This document shows, piece after piece, positions 1-12,399 of a DNA stretch of 64,000 nt. Below the pieces are notes generated by a model. That model had not been told where the DNA came from. It did not search any database and saw nothing but the letters and a program-made list of their open reading frames with translations. The stretch covers positions 315,001 through 379,000 of the forward strand of contig JANTQA010000016.1 in NCBI GenBank assembly GCA_027625915.1. Direction: 5' to 3'. The number at the start of each line of letters is the position of its first letter. Position 1 is the first letter of the stretch. The stretch comes from Anaeramoeba flamelloides (taxonomy: Eukaryota > Metamonada > Anaeramoebidae). A program made the position numbers and the translations under genes.

Positions 1-16
1 ATTCTACAAAAAAATT

Positions 17-920
17 GTTTTTCAGGTTAATTTGTAATTGCAGAAATTTTTAAACCAAAATTCAACGATATTTTCCTCATTTTTAGAAAGCATCTTAAAT
101 CCTTACCAAAATTAATTGGAAATAATAGTAATAACGATTTAATTATTGTTGCAATTATTTAACATTTGAGATAAATTTTGAATTTTTTTTAGAGATAAAA
201 TCCCTCAAGAATTTTAAGTAAAAAAAACATTGTTTTAGAGAAAGATCATGATATTTTAGTTCTTAGCTGATCCATCTTCAACATTCGTTGAATTTAAAGA
301 TGTTGGTTTAAAAGTGAAATTTTTCCCTTTTTTCTTTTTAATTTTCTAAAATCCAAATTGAAGAGTGTAAGATAAATAGATTTAAATGTATTTAATAAAA
401 TAAATTGATTTTTGTGTTATGAATTGAAAAATTTTTTTCAGTTTGGTTTTTTTTAATGCTTTCAGACAATATATTTGTTCTTCCATTTAATCGATTGAAT
501 AAAAACAAAAGTAAAAATTTCTATTGACAACCGATATATCACAAATTCAATACCATTCCTACCAATTTATTGGTTTTACACTGGTTAAATCCAGATTTTG
601 AAAAAGAAATCGAAAAAATTTATTTTTTAACCTCATTCAAAATTCTAAAAAAGTTATAGATCCATCAACTAGTGTCCAAAATAACAATTCAACCCACCTA
701 ACATAAGATAATTTTTTTTTTCCCATTTCTGGGATTGTAAACCTTAAAACAATTCAAAATTTATCCCAAATGTTAAATAATTGCAACAATAATTAAATCA
801 TTATTACTATTATTTCCAATTAATTTTGGTAAGGATTTAAGATTCTTTCTAAAAATGAGGAAAATATCATTGAATTTTGGTTTAAAAATTTCTGTAATTA
901 CAAATTATCCTAAAAAATAA
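17..920. repeat. Large inverted repeat (E arms) around a C element
   Basis: Bases about 17-191 and 744-920 are reverse complements with only about five mismatches over the central 150 bases. Element C1 (192-743) fills the middle and is itself an inverted repeat, so the whole block can fold into one hairpin of about 900 bases. The arms hold no reading frame. The left arm runs close to the window start, so the true length may be greater. Either C1 inserted exactly at the centre of an older palindrome, or E plus C is one larger foldback unit; the second C copy (10505-11061) lacks the E arms, which favours insertion. Confidence 0.75.
192..743. mobile_element. C-family inverted-repeat element, copy C1 (diverged)
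   Basis: This block aligns by eye with C2 at 10505-11061. It shares the terminal AATCCC stretch, the internal TTCTTAGCTGATC-type stretch and the GAATTGAAGAGTGTAAGAT stretch, in the same order and inverted on the right side. The right end is followed by TTAA as in C2; the left end is degraded. No transposase frame is visible, so it is a non-autonomous element of about 550 bp. Confidence 0.65.
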
Positions 921-2960
921 GACTACAAAGGAAACCAAAATATAGAAATACTACAAAAGAAAATTAAAAAAGATTAAATATTAATTATTTTTAACTAGAG
1001 TTTTCTTTTGTTCTTTCAGAAATTTTGAAAATTGGGATTCATTAATTATCAGCAAAATTTTTCATAAAATCATTTCGCTTGAATAAAGAAATTATTAAAT
1101 TTTCAAATTATATTTTCTTATTGACAAAAACAACAACGAATTTTATTAAAATTTGTAAATAGAATATTGAATAATTACCATCCCATTATAAAATTTATAA
1201 AAAGAATTTTAATTAATTTTCCAAAAAAGTGTCTCAAAACACTCTGGAGGATAAGAAAAAAGAATAACTCAATAATTAAAAATGAAAATTGATTAACAGT
1301 GAATTAACTCTTTCTTTTTGGGCTTTCAAGAAAAAAAAAATTAAATGAAATATAAAATAGATTTTTAAATGAGTTTGACCAATAACGGATTCTAATAAAA
1401 TAATAGAGTTTTAACAAACTATTATTTTTCCAGGTTTTATCTAATTTTTTTTTCTTCATTATTGTTTTTTTTTTTGACAGGTTCCAAAAAAATTTATTTA
1501 GTAATCTTATTATTCTTTTAACTATTAGAAAATTTCATAAAATAATCAGTTTAAAAAATGATTTTTTTCACTGATCTAAAACAATTAATCAAGTTGAAGA
1601 TTTATTTTTTAATTTAGAAAAGGAATAATTACATCCCCCAAAAAAAAATAAAAATATTTTTTTTTGTAAAAAGTACTTGTGAATATTATAGGTTTATTTT
1701 TTTTATTTTTATTATTACCATTGAAAAGAAAACGATTGTAATACAATACCTTTTTTATTCACCTACAATATGTTAAATTGGCTAGATAAAAAAATAAAAA
1801 CAAAAAAATGTAAAATAATTTGAATCAATTAATAATCTAATAAATTACAGTTTAAGAAGTAGGAAAATCGAAAATTTATTTTGAAATTCTAATTTACCTT
1901 CTCAAATGCTGATATATTGATTTCGACCATCAAAGAAAAGCCCTTAAAAATAAATTATAATTCAAATTACTATTTGATCCTTTATTTATAAATAAAATAG
2001 ATTTTTCTACAAAAAATAATGTACCTTTCTTCTTTAAAGTTTTTCTTTAAATATGTTTTGGTATGATATCTATTTTGATTTTTTTTGATAATTTTGCCTA
2101 ATGAAGCAACAAAAAAATTGGAATTTTCTTAATTTTAGTGAAGAATTATTTAAATGAACCTATTACTAATTTCAAAATTTGAAATGAGAACAATCCCAGT
2201 TATTTTTAAATATAAACCAAGAAGAATTATCAACAAATAACCCACCAATTAAAAGTATTATGAACGATTTGAATTTTTTTTTTTAAATTATTTTTTGATA
2301 TCTTTAAAGGTATGTTAAAACCATAAGAAGTTAAAAATAAATATAAATGTAAAATATTTTGAAAAAATATCGAAAAAATTGATTTTATAAAAAAGTAGTT
2401 TTCATAAATTAATTTTTAGAATAATAAAAATAATCCAAAAAAATGATACTTTTTTTAAGGAAAAAAAATATTTACACAAGTATCTCTGAATGTTATCAAA
2501 AATCTTGAATAATTTGAAAGTTTTTATTTTTAATTTTTTTATTTAACAAGATTCAATATATTTATTAGCCGTATTAACTTAGAAAATAACCAATAATCGT
2601 TAAAATCCTTTCTAAACACCCCTTCACAAGAAATTCGATATTTTTTCTAACTTTAATATCAAAAATTTATTTAGATATATGATTCTCTTTTTACACACAC
2701 CCACACACAAATAACTTTTATTAATATTTGTATTTTTTTATTTTATTTTATTTTTTTTTTTTTGGTAAAACACCATTATTAAAAATAGAATTAAAAGATA
2801 AAATATCTCTTTCTTTTATAAAAATAGAATTTAGAAAAAATAACAGAATTTTGAAAAAAAAAAATAAAAGAAAGTATTTTGAAAAAAATAACAGAATTTA
2901 GAAAAAAAAAAAAAAATGGAACAGGGAAGAAAATTGTTTAATTTGATAAGAAAAATATTA
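921..2960. other. Intergenic, AT-rich
   Basis: No gene, tRNA or clear repeat was found here. The stretch is made of A/T runs, with a short CA-rich patch near 2692-2711. The last 200 bases lie downstream of the formin stop codon and hold its 3' untranslated region. Confidence 0.6.
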
Positions 2961-5900
2961 TTATTTCTTTTTTTGTATACCTTCAAGATCGGAGTTAATG
3001 GGCTTCAAAGATGATCTCGCTAATTTAGCTTGTTGCATAAAGTTCATCAAGTTCAGATCTTGCTTATTATCCTTTCTTATAAGTCTACCCTGTTTAATTG
3101 TACCATACAGATTTTTAAAGTTATTTTTCTTGGGTGATTTTGAAGATTTTTTGGGTGTTTTAAGCTTAATGTCACTTTGTTGATTATTATTATTATTTTT
3201 TTTATTCTTCAGTTCGTCTCTTCTCTTTTGTTGAGCAATTTTACGTTTTTCATCTTTGATTTTCTTTTCTTGCAATTCCCTTTCTTTAATATTCGCCTTG
3301 ATACCCTGTTCCACTTCTAAAACAAAATTGTGAATCATTGAAAAATATTCTGTACTAACCATTTTATCTTGCTCGCCTATTCCAAAAATGGACAATGCTT
3401 TATTATATTCCTTTTCCATTTTATCCATTAAAGATCCCAGCGACTTCATTTGCTTTCTTGTATTTTTTAAAAAGCTAAACAACGATTTATAGAAAACTCC
3501 TTTAGATTTTTTAAAGCTTTTTAAAAACTCATCATTTTCTTCAATGCGCTTTTTGATTTGGTTTGCCTCTGATTGGATCATTTCGATCGGCTTCCCAATG
3601 ACCTTTCTGAGCCCAAAGAGATCCTCTGACAGGGAAAGAACCTTTCCAAGGCCTAACCTTTCTGCTTCCAAACAACAAAACTGGATCAGCGACATTTTAT
3701 TGTCTATTGACTTTGTACTGGCGAGTCTGACCAAAAAGTCCAATTTGAAGCCTAGGCAATTACCCCGACTCGTCCCCATATTCATATAGTTACCAGAAAT
3801 TAGAATTAAGGCAAAAATTTGCCTCAGCCCTTCCGATTCAGAAATGGATTTAGCGGCCTCGATAATTTGCTCAATGTCTTGGTGAACATCCTTTAAACTG
3901 ACATGAAACTCCAATTTAAATTCGAACGCAGCCAATCTTTTTTCCAGACTTGGTATTGTTCCCATCAATCTGTAGAATTTCTCAACTTCGCCAAGTCTTT
4001 TGACATCTCCAGAAAAGGAATTTACTGTTTCCTGCTGCGTCTCATCGGGCATGATCTTGATCAGCGTTTTCAATTTATCAATATCAAATTTTTGATCATC
4101 CATTTTTAATATGGCCTCCTTAACTTCTTCATGACTATATTTCCACCTTTTTAAAATCATTTCCACCGTTTGAGCTTTTGATGGCTCAATGAGCTTGATG
4201 GACTCGGCTTTTTTTTTTTTTGCTCGTTCCTTTTTCTCTTCGTCAATAACTTTTTTTTCCTTTTTCGTGAGTTTTCTTCTTGCACAAAAATGTTCTTCAA
4301 GATTTTTGACATTTGCTTGAAGATTTTGGTTCGCAATGAATTTGGAGACATCTGACCATATGGTTTTGTCAACTTGCTTTTTGTTAATTTTTGACCAAAA
4401 CAATTGCTTCATTTTGACATTAGGCTTTTTTTTACCAAATAATCCCCGTTTTTTTCCAAAGCTTGGTGGTGGTGGCATTCCTATCCCGCCCCCCATTGGT
4501 GGTGGTGGTGTCCCGCCCCCACTTTCTCCTTCTTCTTGATCTTGATTTTTTTTTTTTCTTAAATCAGGTGGCGGTGGTAATCCATTTCCCCCTCCTCCTA
4601 TCATTGGAGAGGGCGGTATTCCACCCCCACCTTCTTCCTTTTCTTGATCCTTCCATTTTTGTTTTCTTAAATCAGGTGGCGGTGGCAGCCCCCCTCCTAT
4701 CATTGGAGGCGGTGGTATCCCACCACCCACGCTTCCGCTTCCGCTTTCGATTCCGCCACCATTTAACTTTCCAACCAGATCCTTTTCGTTCCCGATTGTC
4801 TTTTCGTTTGTACTTGTGTTTCGGGAACTGATTTTAGGGGAATCAATTTGCACTTTATTAGTTTTTATATTGTCATCAAATCTTGAAAAATCATCACCGT
4901 CTTCTTCCCCTTGTAAATCAGTATTATCACTAGTTTTGATGCCCTTTAACAAATTCTTATTTGTTTTTTCTAAATTGGTTATTTGACTGGAAAGCTTTTG
5001 CACTTGTTCTTCCAGTGAAGAAATTTTTTGCCTTTCAAGTTCAACAATTACTTGATTTTGAATATTCCCTTCTTTCTCTTCTTTGTCTTCATTATTAATT
5101 TTTTCCCTGATTGCAGATTTTTGAACTAAACTTTGTACAGCATTCCATTTTTGCTTCGAATTTTCATCATGCTGGATTGTTAGTAACCCCTGTAACACCT
5201 TTAATAAATTTTGATACTCAGTACTTCCCTGTGTCTGCTGCACAATTGCCTGGATCAATGAATTGGGATCTGTTAAATCAATTTTGCCCAATTGTACCAA
5301 TTCATCATCTTTTTCCTTTTCATTAATGAAAAATCTCAATTGTCTTGTAATTTTGATTTCTTGCATTGGATATAAGACATCATCAAAATATTTTTCTAGC
5401 CCACATGCAATAAATTCTCTTCTCATCTGCATTCGAACCATGACATCTTCTGGAGTCACAATAATGAAATTTATTAATAACATCAATCTTTGCCGATATT
5501 TTAAATCATCAATTAATTCAAATGTCCGAACCAATCTTTGAAATCTTATTCTCTCATATCCATATTCAACCGCCTGACTGAAACCTGCAAGTACTTTACT
5601 ATAAAGGGTATTTATTAGATTGTTTTTTTGTTTTTTAAATATGATCCATAAAAAAGAGTGAAATAAAATTTAGTAAGAAATGATAAAAGAATTAAATTGA
5701 CACTTTGGAGTTATGATTTTTTTTTCATTTTTATTGTTAAATTTTTTTATATATATATAAGCCATAAAAAGGTATTTTTTCTATCTTTACAGAAACCATC
5801 AAGGCCAGGGTATAGTTATTAATATGTAAATTTTCTTTTTAAATTGCTAACAAAAAAAAAAGAAATAATATTGACTTTCATATTTATTAAAGAGATATAA

Positions 5901-8900
5901 ATTCAAATTAAAAACAAACCAACATGTGATTTTGTGATGAATTTTTAAACAAAAACTATATAAAATGAATAGAATTTTTAGAAAAATGGCATAGTAGTAA
6001 CAGTTGATTCAAACTTTAAATCAATGTTACGGTAAATTTTGAACACAAATAAGTAAGTTTTAAAAATGCATTTCTTAGTTATAAAATTAATATTCACGGA
6101 ACAGAAAATTCAGATATAACCTAATATTTTATTATTTTATTATTTTTATATGCTAATGTTTGTATAAAAAATGGGAAAAAAAAAATTTCACTTCATTTCC
6201 ATTTTCTTTTTTCAATTCTTCAATATTGGTTTCATTTAGTATTTTTTGTTTACCCAAAAATATAATACAAAAAGGACCAAAAAAATAAATAGAGCCACGA
6301 ATTATAGCCCCCCTTCTTGAAAACTCTATTTGTCAAAGAAAAGGGGAAATGAATTCACTGTTTCTTTCTCTTTATGATATAACATCTGGTAGTTTTTCAA
6401 ATTATAAAAAAAAAATTAAACTCTTTAAGGATTATCTCAAATAACGCCCCCAGGAGGGGTGTATGAGATAATCCTTAAAGACTCACTGAATTTGGGACCG
6501 AGAGACTGTTGAAATTCAATACATTAATTAATTAAGATCATATAATAAACTTTTTGTGAAGTAAATTCATTATATTTGCTCATTTACGATTTTTCTGCAA
6601 TTTCCTTTTTTCATTGAAAAAAAAATTATCTTAATTTTCAATCAAATCTAAGCAAAAATTTAAAAGCAATTTTTATAACCCAAACCATCTTTGCCAATCC
6701 TGTTTATTTCGAGTAGTACCTGTTTTGTATAACAAAATAAGATGGTTTATTCAAAATGAACACGTGGTATTTGGCAGATAAATATTTTGGCTTTGGATGT
6801 TTTCAAGGAAAATTATTGATTTGTCAAGTAAAAAATGGTTTAGTCAAATGAATCATCCTCTCTCAAAATTTTCGATTCAGTTTTCCTCTGTTTGGAAATA
6901 ATTAGTTATTTTTGTTAAGAAAAGATTGTTTGGGTTAGTTTGTTCTTTTTAATGAGTTGATCAGTAAAGTAGGAACCTTTTTTATAAGTCAAACAAAATT
7001 GTTATCTCATTTTCAATTGTGAGTATTTTTTCATTAGGTAATAATTCCTCTTATCTTTGGCATATTTAAAAATAAATTAATATTTAAAGAGGTGTGCTAC
7101 CAAAGTTGATGATTATGAGTTTTGGAGATTATCTTTATTGTCCTTCGTTTGAAAAGTTATTTTTTTTTGGATTTTTTTATTTGTCAAAAATTACTTTTGA
7201 TTTTTAGAATAATTTTTATTCGGACAATAAACTAAAAATCAAATTTTTAGTTAAATAAAATAGACTCAAAATGGTTTTTAATAAGACGAAATTAACTTGG
7301 CATATAAAAATGAACTATCTCAAATATCAATGAATAAAAATTATTCAATGTTGTTTGAGATTGGTGAATGGGATAATTTTTACAATAAATCATCTTTAAT
7401 TATTATTTTAAAGAACTGATAAATCTGACATTTTTATTCTAAAAATTCTAATAGTATTTGAGGATACTGGTATTTGAATTCTAAATGGGACAAAATTTTC
7501 ACTTCATTTTCCATATTTGTCTTTAATAAAAAGAGTTTTCTCAGAAGTGGGTTGTAATTTGGGATCTATTTGGAAAAGGAAATTGTAAAAAAAGTGAAAA
7601 TTTTTTCTCATACAGAATTCAAATATCAGTAATAAAATCAAATAGAAAATTTTATCAAAATTGGTTTGTTATTAAAGAAATTCCAAAAAAATTGAGTTTT
7701 GCCCAATAGGAAAGTTGAGAAACAAAAACAATAATTTTTCAATTTTTATAATTTTGAGTGACTTGAAAAGATTGATAGTAATTAAAAAAGATTTTTTTCA
7801 CAAAAGGAATATCATCTTACGACCAAACAAAGACTGTTGTTTAATTTTACTTTATAAAATCAGAAATAATATGTACAATTATTGAGAAAATCAAAGGAAA
7901 TCTTTTTTTTAACAGCAAAACAAAGAATAGGTGAGGCTTTGTGTAATATTTTCTGGTGTTCATCAAATGTAAACCCGATTTAAGAAAACAAAAAAAATTT
8001 TTCTCAAAAAATACACAAATCAGTCCGAAGAGAATGGTTCAAAGAAAAATATTCGCTTACTCATAAGATTCTTGATTTACAACAAGAGGAACAGTTAGTA
8101 TTTTAAGTGCATGGCATTTTGAAGGGACATTATCATTATATAAAGATAGTACTAGAGTTTCTAATGTTTTGGGGTGTTTGAGAATTGATTGCAAGCCAAC
8201 TTTTTTGTCCATTAGCAATTTCAGGCATTGCACAATATGCGTTTCAATAGATCGATCCGTTTGGTTTCTTCTCGATTTTTCAATTCGAAAGCGGAGGCTT
8301 TCAATTAACAGATCAAGCCCGCCAAGTTCAAAAAATTCTGTAATCCATGAACTTGTCTGTAATTGAATAACCTTATATAAAGTTGCCAAGACGTTTGGTA
8401 TCAAATGGTACCTCAATTGATCAACAAATTTTTGTGGTGTTTGAATGATACCTCTGTCGCCTTCAAGTACCTTTTATTTGATTCAACAAACCGATTTTGA
8501 AAATAAAAAGAATGAAAAAAAAATAAATTACCAAAATAAAATAAAAAAAAGGGAAAATGGAGTTGAGAAACCGAAAAATTAAAAAAAAAAAAAATTAAAA
8601 AGATCAAAAAGATAAGAAAATTACTTTTGATTTTTGCTTCACCGAGTTACTGGAAAGGGTTTGCTGGTGTTGAAAATTTCTTTTGGTTTTCTCGAGTGCC
8701 TTTTGAAAGAGTTGAATTGAATAGTCCTGGAACATATAAGCAATAGTCTTTGATTCCTTGCTGGTGTCATAGTGGGGGCTCACTAATGTGATCTCGTCTC
8801 CATTTTTTAGCCTTTTGACGTTATTTTTCCCGACCAATTTCCCATTTAAAAAGGTGCCATTAGTGGACAAGTCTTGTATAAAAACCATGGGCTTCGACTC

Positions 8901-9218
8901 TGAAGAGCTGAGGTTTGAGGAGTTGATTTTTGGAGGCGGTTTGAGCCAAATTTGGAAATGGATGTTTGACAGCTCCATGCTTGAAAAGGAGATCAAGCAT
9001 TTGTGATGCCGACCAATAAAATTCTTTTGGTTGATCAAATCGGCATTTGGGTGCTTTGGGTTCAAGGAGATTAATCTTCCCCATCTCCTTCGGTTGCGTT
9101 GGGAACTACTCGAACTCCGAGATTCGCTTTGTTTTGATCTTGAGGATCTTCCTTTCGGAGTTCTTGAATGCGATTTTTTTGATCTTTTTGGTTTTGATAA
9201 TTTTTTTTTTTCGCTCAT
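2961..9218 (-). CDS. FHA-domain formin (FHA-GBD/FH3-FH1-FH2), three exons
   Basis: This is an actin-nucleating formin. Exons are 9218-8625, 8470-8061 and 5598-2961; introns start GTAATT and GTAAGC and end AAAAG and ATAG, phases agree (0 then 2), and the product is 1213 residues. Residues 46-170 form an FHA domain with G69-R70, S84-x-x-H87 and N120-G121, a phosphothreonine-binding fold, after a Ser/Arg/Lys-rich tail. Residues about 199-450 match the GBD/FH3 armadillo region of Diaphanous-type formins and read smoothly across intron 2. A coiled coil follows near 520-560, then a Pro/Gly FH1 (about 625-720) with three PPPP blocks, and FH2 (about 731-1105) with LFWSKI and GNYMN. A Lys-rich tail ends in a degenerate DAD-like stretch (LMNFMQQA). 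The ATG at 9218 is the only in-frame start. GBD, FH3 and possible DAD suggest Rho-GTPase control and autoinhibition, by family knowledge. Confidence 0.93.
6423..6480. repeat. Perfect 17 bp hairpin with nested GC stem
   Basis: CTTTAAGGATTATCTCA and its exact complement are separated by 24 bases, and the loop has a second CCCC/GGGG stem. GC clusters of this kind are rare nearby. It lies within formin intron 2. It could be a small transposon relic or a structured intronic RNA element; no second copy was noticed. Confidence 0.7.
7463..7633. repeat. Short inverted-repeat element in formin intron 2
   Basis: The ends, about 45 bases each, are imperfect reverse complements (ATACTGGTATTTGAATTC on the left and its relative on the right). 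The inner part carries a motif like AAAATTTTCACTT that recurs at several places in the window. No coding potential is present, so it is probably a small non-autonomous transposon. Confidence 0.5.
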
Positions 9219-9906
9219 TTTGAGTGAAACAAAAACTATTTCGGATATTAAAAAGAAATTGTTTGTTTTTTTTTTTTTTTTTGAGTTGGTTGTGTAATGT
9301 TTGAAGAAAGAAAATTGGCAGATGGTTGGCTGTGTTACCTTTAAAAGAAAATTTTTCGTCGTTTCTGAAAAAAATTTGTTTTGGAGGATTTAAAAAAATA
9401 AATTATCGATCTTTGAAGGCACATTTTTAAAAGAGTTTTGAAGGAATTGTTTTGATTTTTTAACCATATAAATTGGAAAAATTTATTTTTTGAGGAGACA
9501 AAAAAAAAGAACAATTCTTTAAAACAACAGTTTTAAATAGAACGTTCACCAAGTTCGTGAATTTGTTCTCTTTTTATTTCTTAAATCAACCACAAGAATA
9601 TTTTTTAATTGAAAAAAAATTTATTTTCCAGAAGTTTGAAGAAACTCAAAAATAGAGTGAAAAAAGAAATCCCAAGAGTTTTAAAACAACCAAACAATGA
9701 AAAAATGTATTCGAGAGGTTTAACCCTTAAACAGTCTTTGAGAATAATTCTATCTAATTTGATGAATTTAATATACTTTGTTTAGATACAACAATATTCA
9801 CTGACTATATAATTTTAACCTTTTGATAAATTGAAACTGTTTTGAATAATGTTCCCTATCCTGTTTTATTATTGTTATCAAAATTTAATAAAAATATTTT
9901 CAAAAA

Positions 9907-10438
9907 AACAATTTTCTCAACGATAAATTTAATTCAGAATGTTAAAATCCAAACGAATATTTCATTCCCCTTTTTTATTTGAAAAAATATTAGTTTTTTG
10001 ATAAAATTCTTTCTTTATATCCAATCCAATGAAGAACCAAATTCAAAACAAACCTAAAATTTCTTACTATTACAGCCTAACCAATGCTATTGTTGATTTT
10101 TTTCGAGATCAAATTTTGTTATGGATGCAGGCTTTTATATAGTTAAAAGTCGGATAAGAAAGTTTATAATGGAAAAAAATATTTCGTAAATTTTAAGATA
10201 TTCAATATTTTTTTCTGATATCCAAAAAATAAAATTTCAGAATACAAAATAACAATAACATTGATTAGGCTGTAATAGTAAGAAATTTTAGGTTTGTTTT
10301 GAATTTGGTTCTTCATTGGATTGGATATAAAGAAAGAATTTTATCAAAAAACTAATATTTTTTCAAATAAAAAAGGGGAATGAAATATTCGTTTGGATTT
10401 TAACATTCTGAATTAAATTTATACTTTAGGAAATTGTT
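9907..10438. repeat. Large palindrome D with identical arms
   Basis: Bases 9926-10080 and 10265-10419 are exact reverse complements, about 155 bases with no mismatch seen. Weaker pairing extends to 9907 and 10438. The spacer is about 150 bases of AT-rich DNA without a reading frame. It lies upstream of the formin gene and 65 bases left of element C2. Confidence 0.85.
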
Positions 10439-10504
10439 TCTTTAAAAAAAGGATTGTTTTTTTATTATAAACCACAAGGTTCTATTTGAATTGAACTCAT
10501 TTAA

Positions 10505-11061
10505 GTTTTATAATCCCTAGAATTTTAAAAAAAAGACTATCTTGTGTTGGGTGTAGCAACTTGTTATTTTGGTATTTAGCTGATCGATCTTGAGATTGGT
10601 ATGGGTTTCAAGAGTTATTCAAAAATGGCAATTTTTGACAATTTATTTTTTTTTTTCGATAAATCCGAATTGAAGAGTGTAAGATTATTATATCGGAAGG
10701 TAAGTTATAAAAAAAAGTGATTTGTGGGGTTTTGATTGAAATTTTTTATTAGGTTTGATTTTATTAGGAGCTGGTAAAAACAATTTTTTTTTCATTTTGT
10801 TAATTGACAAAAAAGGGAAATGAAAATTTCAATTGAAAACCCAAAAATCATAATTTATTCCTAAACATCTACAAATCTATTACAGTTTGACTTTATAAAT
10901 TGGATTTAGCGAAAAAAAAAAATAAATTGTCAAAAATTGCCAATTTCGAACAACTATTAAAACCCATACCAAGCTCAAGATCGATCAGCTAAGAACCAAA
11001 CTAACAAGTTGTTACACCCAACACAAGATAATCTTTTTTCAAATTTAAGGGATTGTAAACC
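10505..11061. mobile_element. C-family inverted-repeat element, copy C2
   Basis: Ends of about 190 bases are close reverse complements, including a GTGTTGGGTGTAGCAACTTG stretch. The element is flanked by TTAA on both sides (10501-10504 and 11062-11065), as expected for a TTAA target duplication of the piggyBac type. It is 557 bp and has no transposase, so it is a non-autonomous element. The interior retains the GAATTGAAGAGTGTAAGAT stretch shared with C1. Confidence 0.75.
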
Positions 11062-11065
11062 TTAA

Positions 11066-12395
11066 GAATATTTTTTTTTTTTCGGTATAGTGTTTTTTAT
11101 CCAAATATTCAACTTTTTTTAAAACAAAAATGAATATTAAACTTAATATTAAAAAAAAAAAAACCATTAAACCTTGGAACTGTTGTGTTTTTTGTTACCT
11201 TTTTCTTTTTTGTATTTGTAAATGACGAATCTGAATTGAAACAATTATTAGAATTGGAAAAAAGGATTTCAAGCATAATTTTATCTCTTTTTATATCAAA
11301 TACCAGCTAAGAATAAAATTAATGGTTGACTTGTCATGATGTACCAACTTTTATAGTAAAATATTGAAAATAATTCAGTCTGAGCATCATTATGGATTAC
11401 TAGTCCGAGAAAAAATGTTTGATAATTAATTCAATTTTTTTTTATTTATGAATCAAACTTTAAAATTATTACTTACCATGTATTAGAATGGCGATTAATT
11501 AAATTACACTGATTCAAAACAATATTCAACCAATCAAAAAACAAGAAAACAAATTTTCATTTCCCAAATTCTCAAAAAGAACTCTATTAAATTCTTTTTT
11601 TTTTTTTTTTTAAATAAAATAGACCACTTTTGCTACCAAAAAATTAAATGAATATTCTATAGACACCTCACTTTAATGAACTTTAATTAGGTTTATTACG
11701 GAATTTATGAAAAATTATTTTAATTATAAAAAGAACTTGATTGTAAAATTTCTTATTATACAAAAATTGTACTAAATATTTAAAATTAATACTACTGTCA
11801 ATAACTTATTTTCATTTCTGAATTACTTTCAATACTGTATATTTTTTTTTTGAAAAAATATTCAAAACTGACTGAATCCCCCAAAACCAAGAAATATCAA
11901 CACAACTAAGAAATTAAATAATTTTGATCAATTAAAGGTAATAGTAAAAGGTCAAAAACATATACCTATTTTTCAGATAAATATAAAAATTATCGAGTAT
12001 AAACTGTTTATCCGAATAGGGATATTGTTTTTAAGAACATAAAAACACCAATATTCATACCTTTATCCATAAAGAAATGAAAAAATCTGGAATGTTAAAT
12101 ATTAATCAAGTAAATCAACAGAAAAATGAAAAAATATTTTCTGATATTAAATTTTAACAAAAACAAATTTCAAAACTTTAATAGATTTTTCGAAATGATA
12201 GTTTTCAAATAATTGAAGAATAACAATATTATAAAACAACAATTATATACAATAAATTTTTGGAAAATATAATCCAGAAATAGTAATCTTATAAATTGAA
12301 CTATCAATAACATCATGTAAGAGATACTATATTTTTTATATATTTATTATTAACTAACACAAAAAAATAATTAAATTACAGCTAACTAAAACATA
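11066..12395. other. Intergenic, AT-rich
   Basis: No gene or repeat could be supported here. The stretch has many A/T runs and short open frames of low complexity. Confidence 0.5.
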
Positions 12396-12399
12396 TTAA

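Larger units (their letters stand above)
5599..8060 (-). other. 2.46 kb intron inside the formin FH3 domain
   Basis: The exons on either side join in phase as ...NQESY-D-KVLAGF..., which aligns without a gap to the FH3 region, so no exon is missing here. The interior is non-coding AT-rich DNA. It holds a perfect hairpin (6423-6480) and a short inverted-repeat element (7463-7633). It is sixteen times longer than the first intron of the same gene. Confidence 0.85.

Noticed and set aside
4463-4831. 122-codon plus-strand frame opposite the formin FH1 region
   Set aside because: It is the antisense shadow of the Pro/Gly repeats; the opposite strand has a clear formin.
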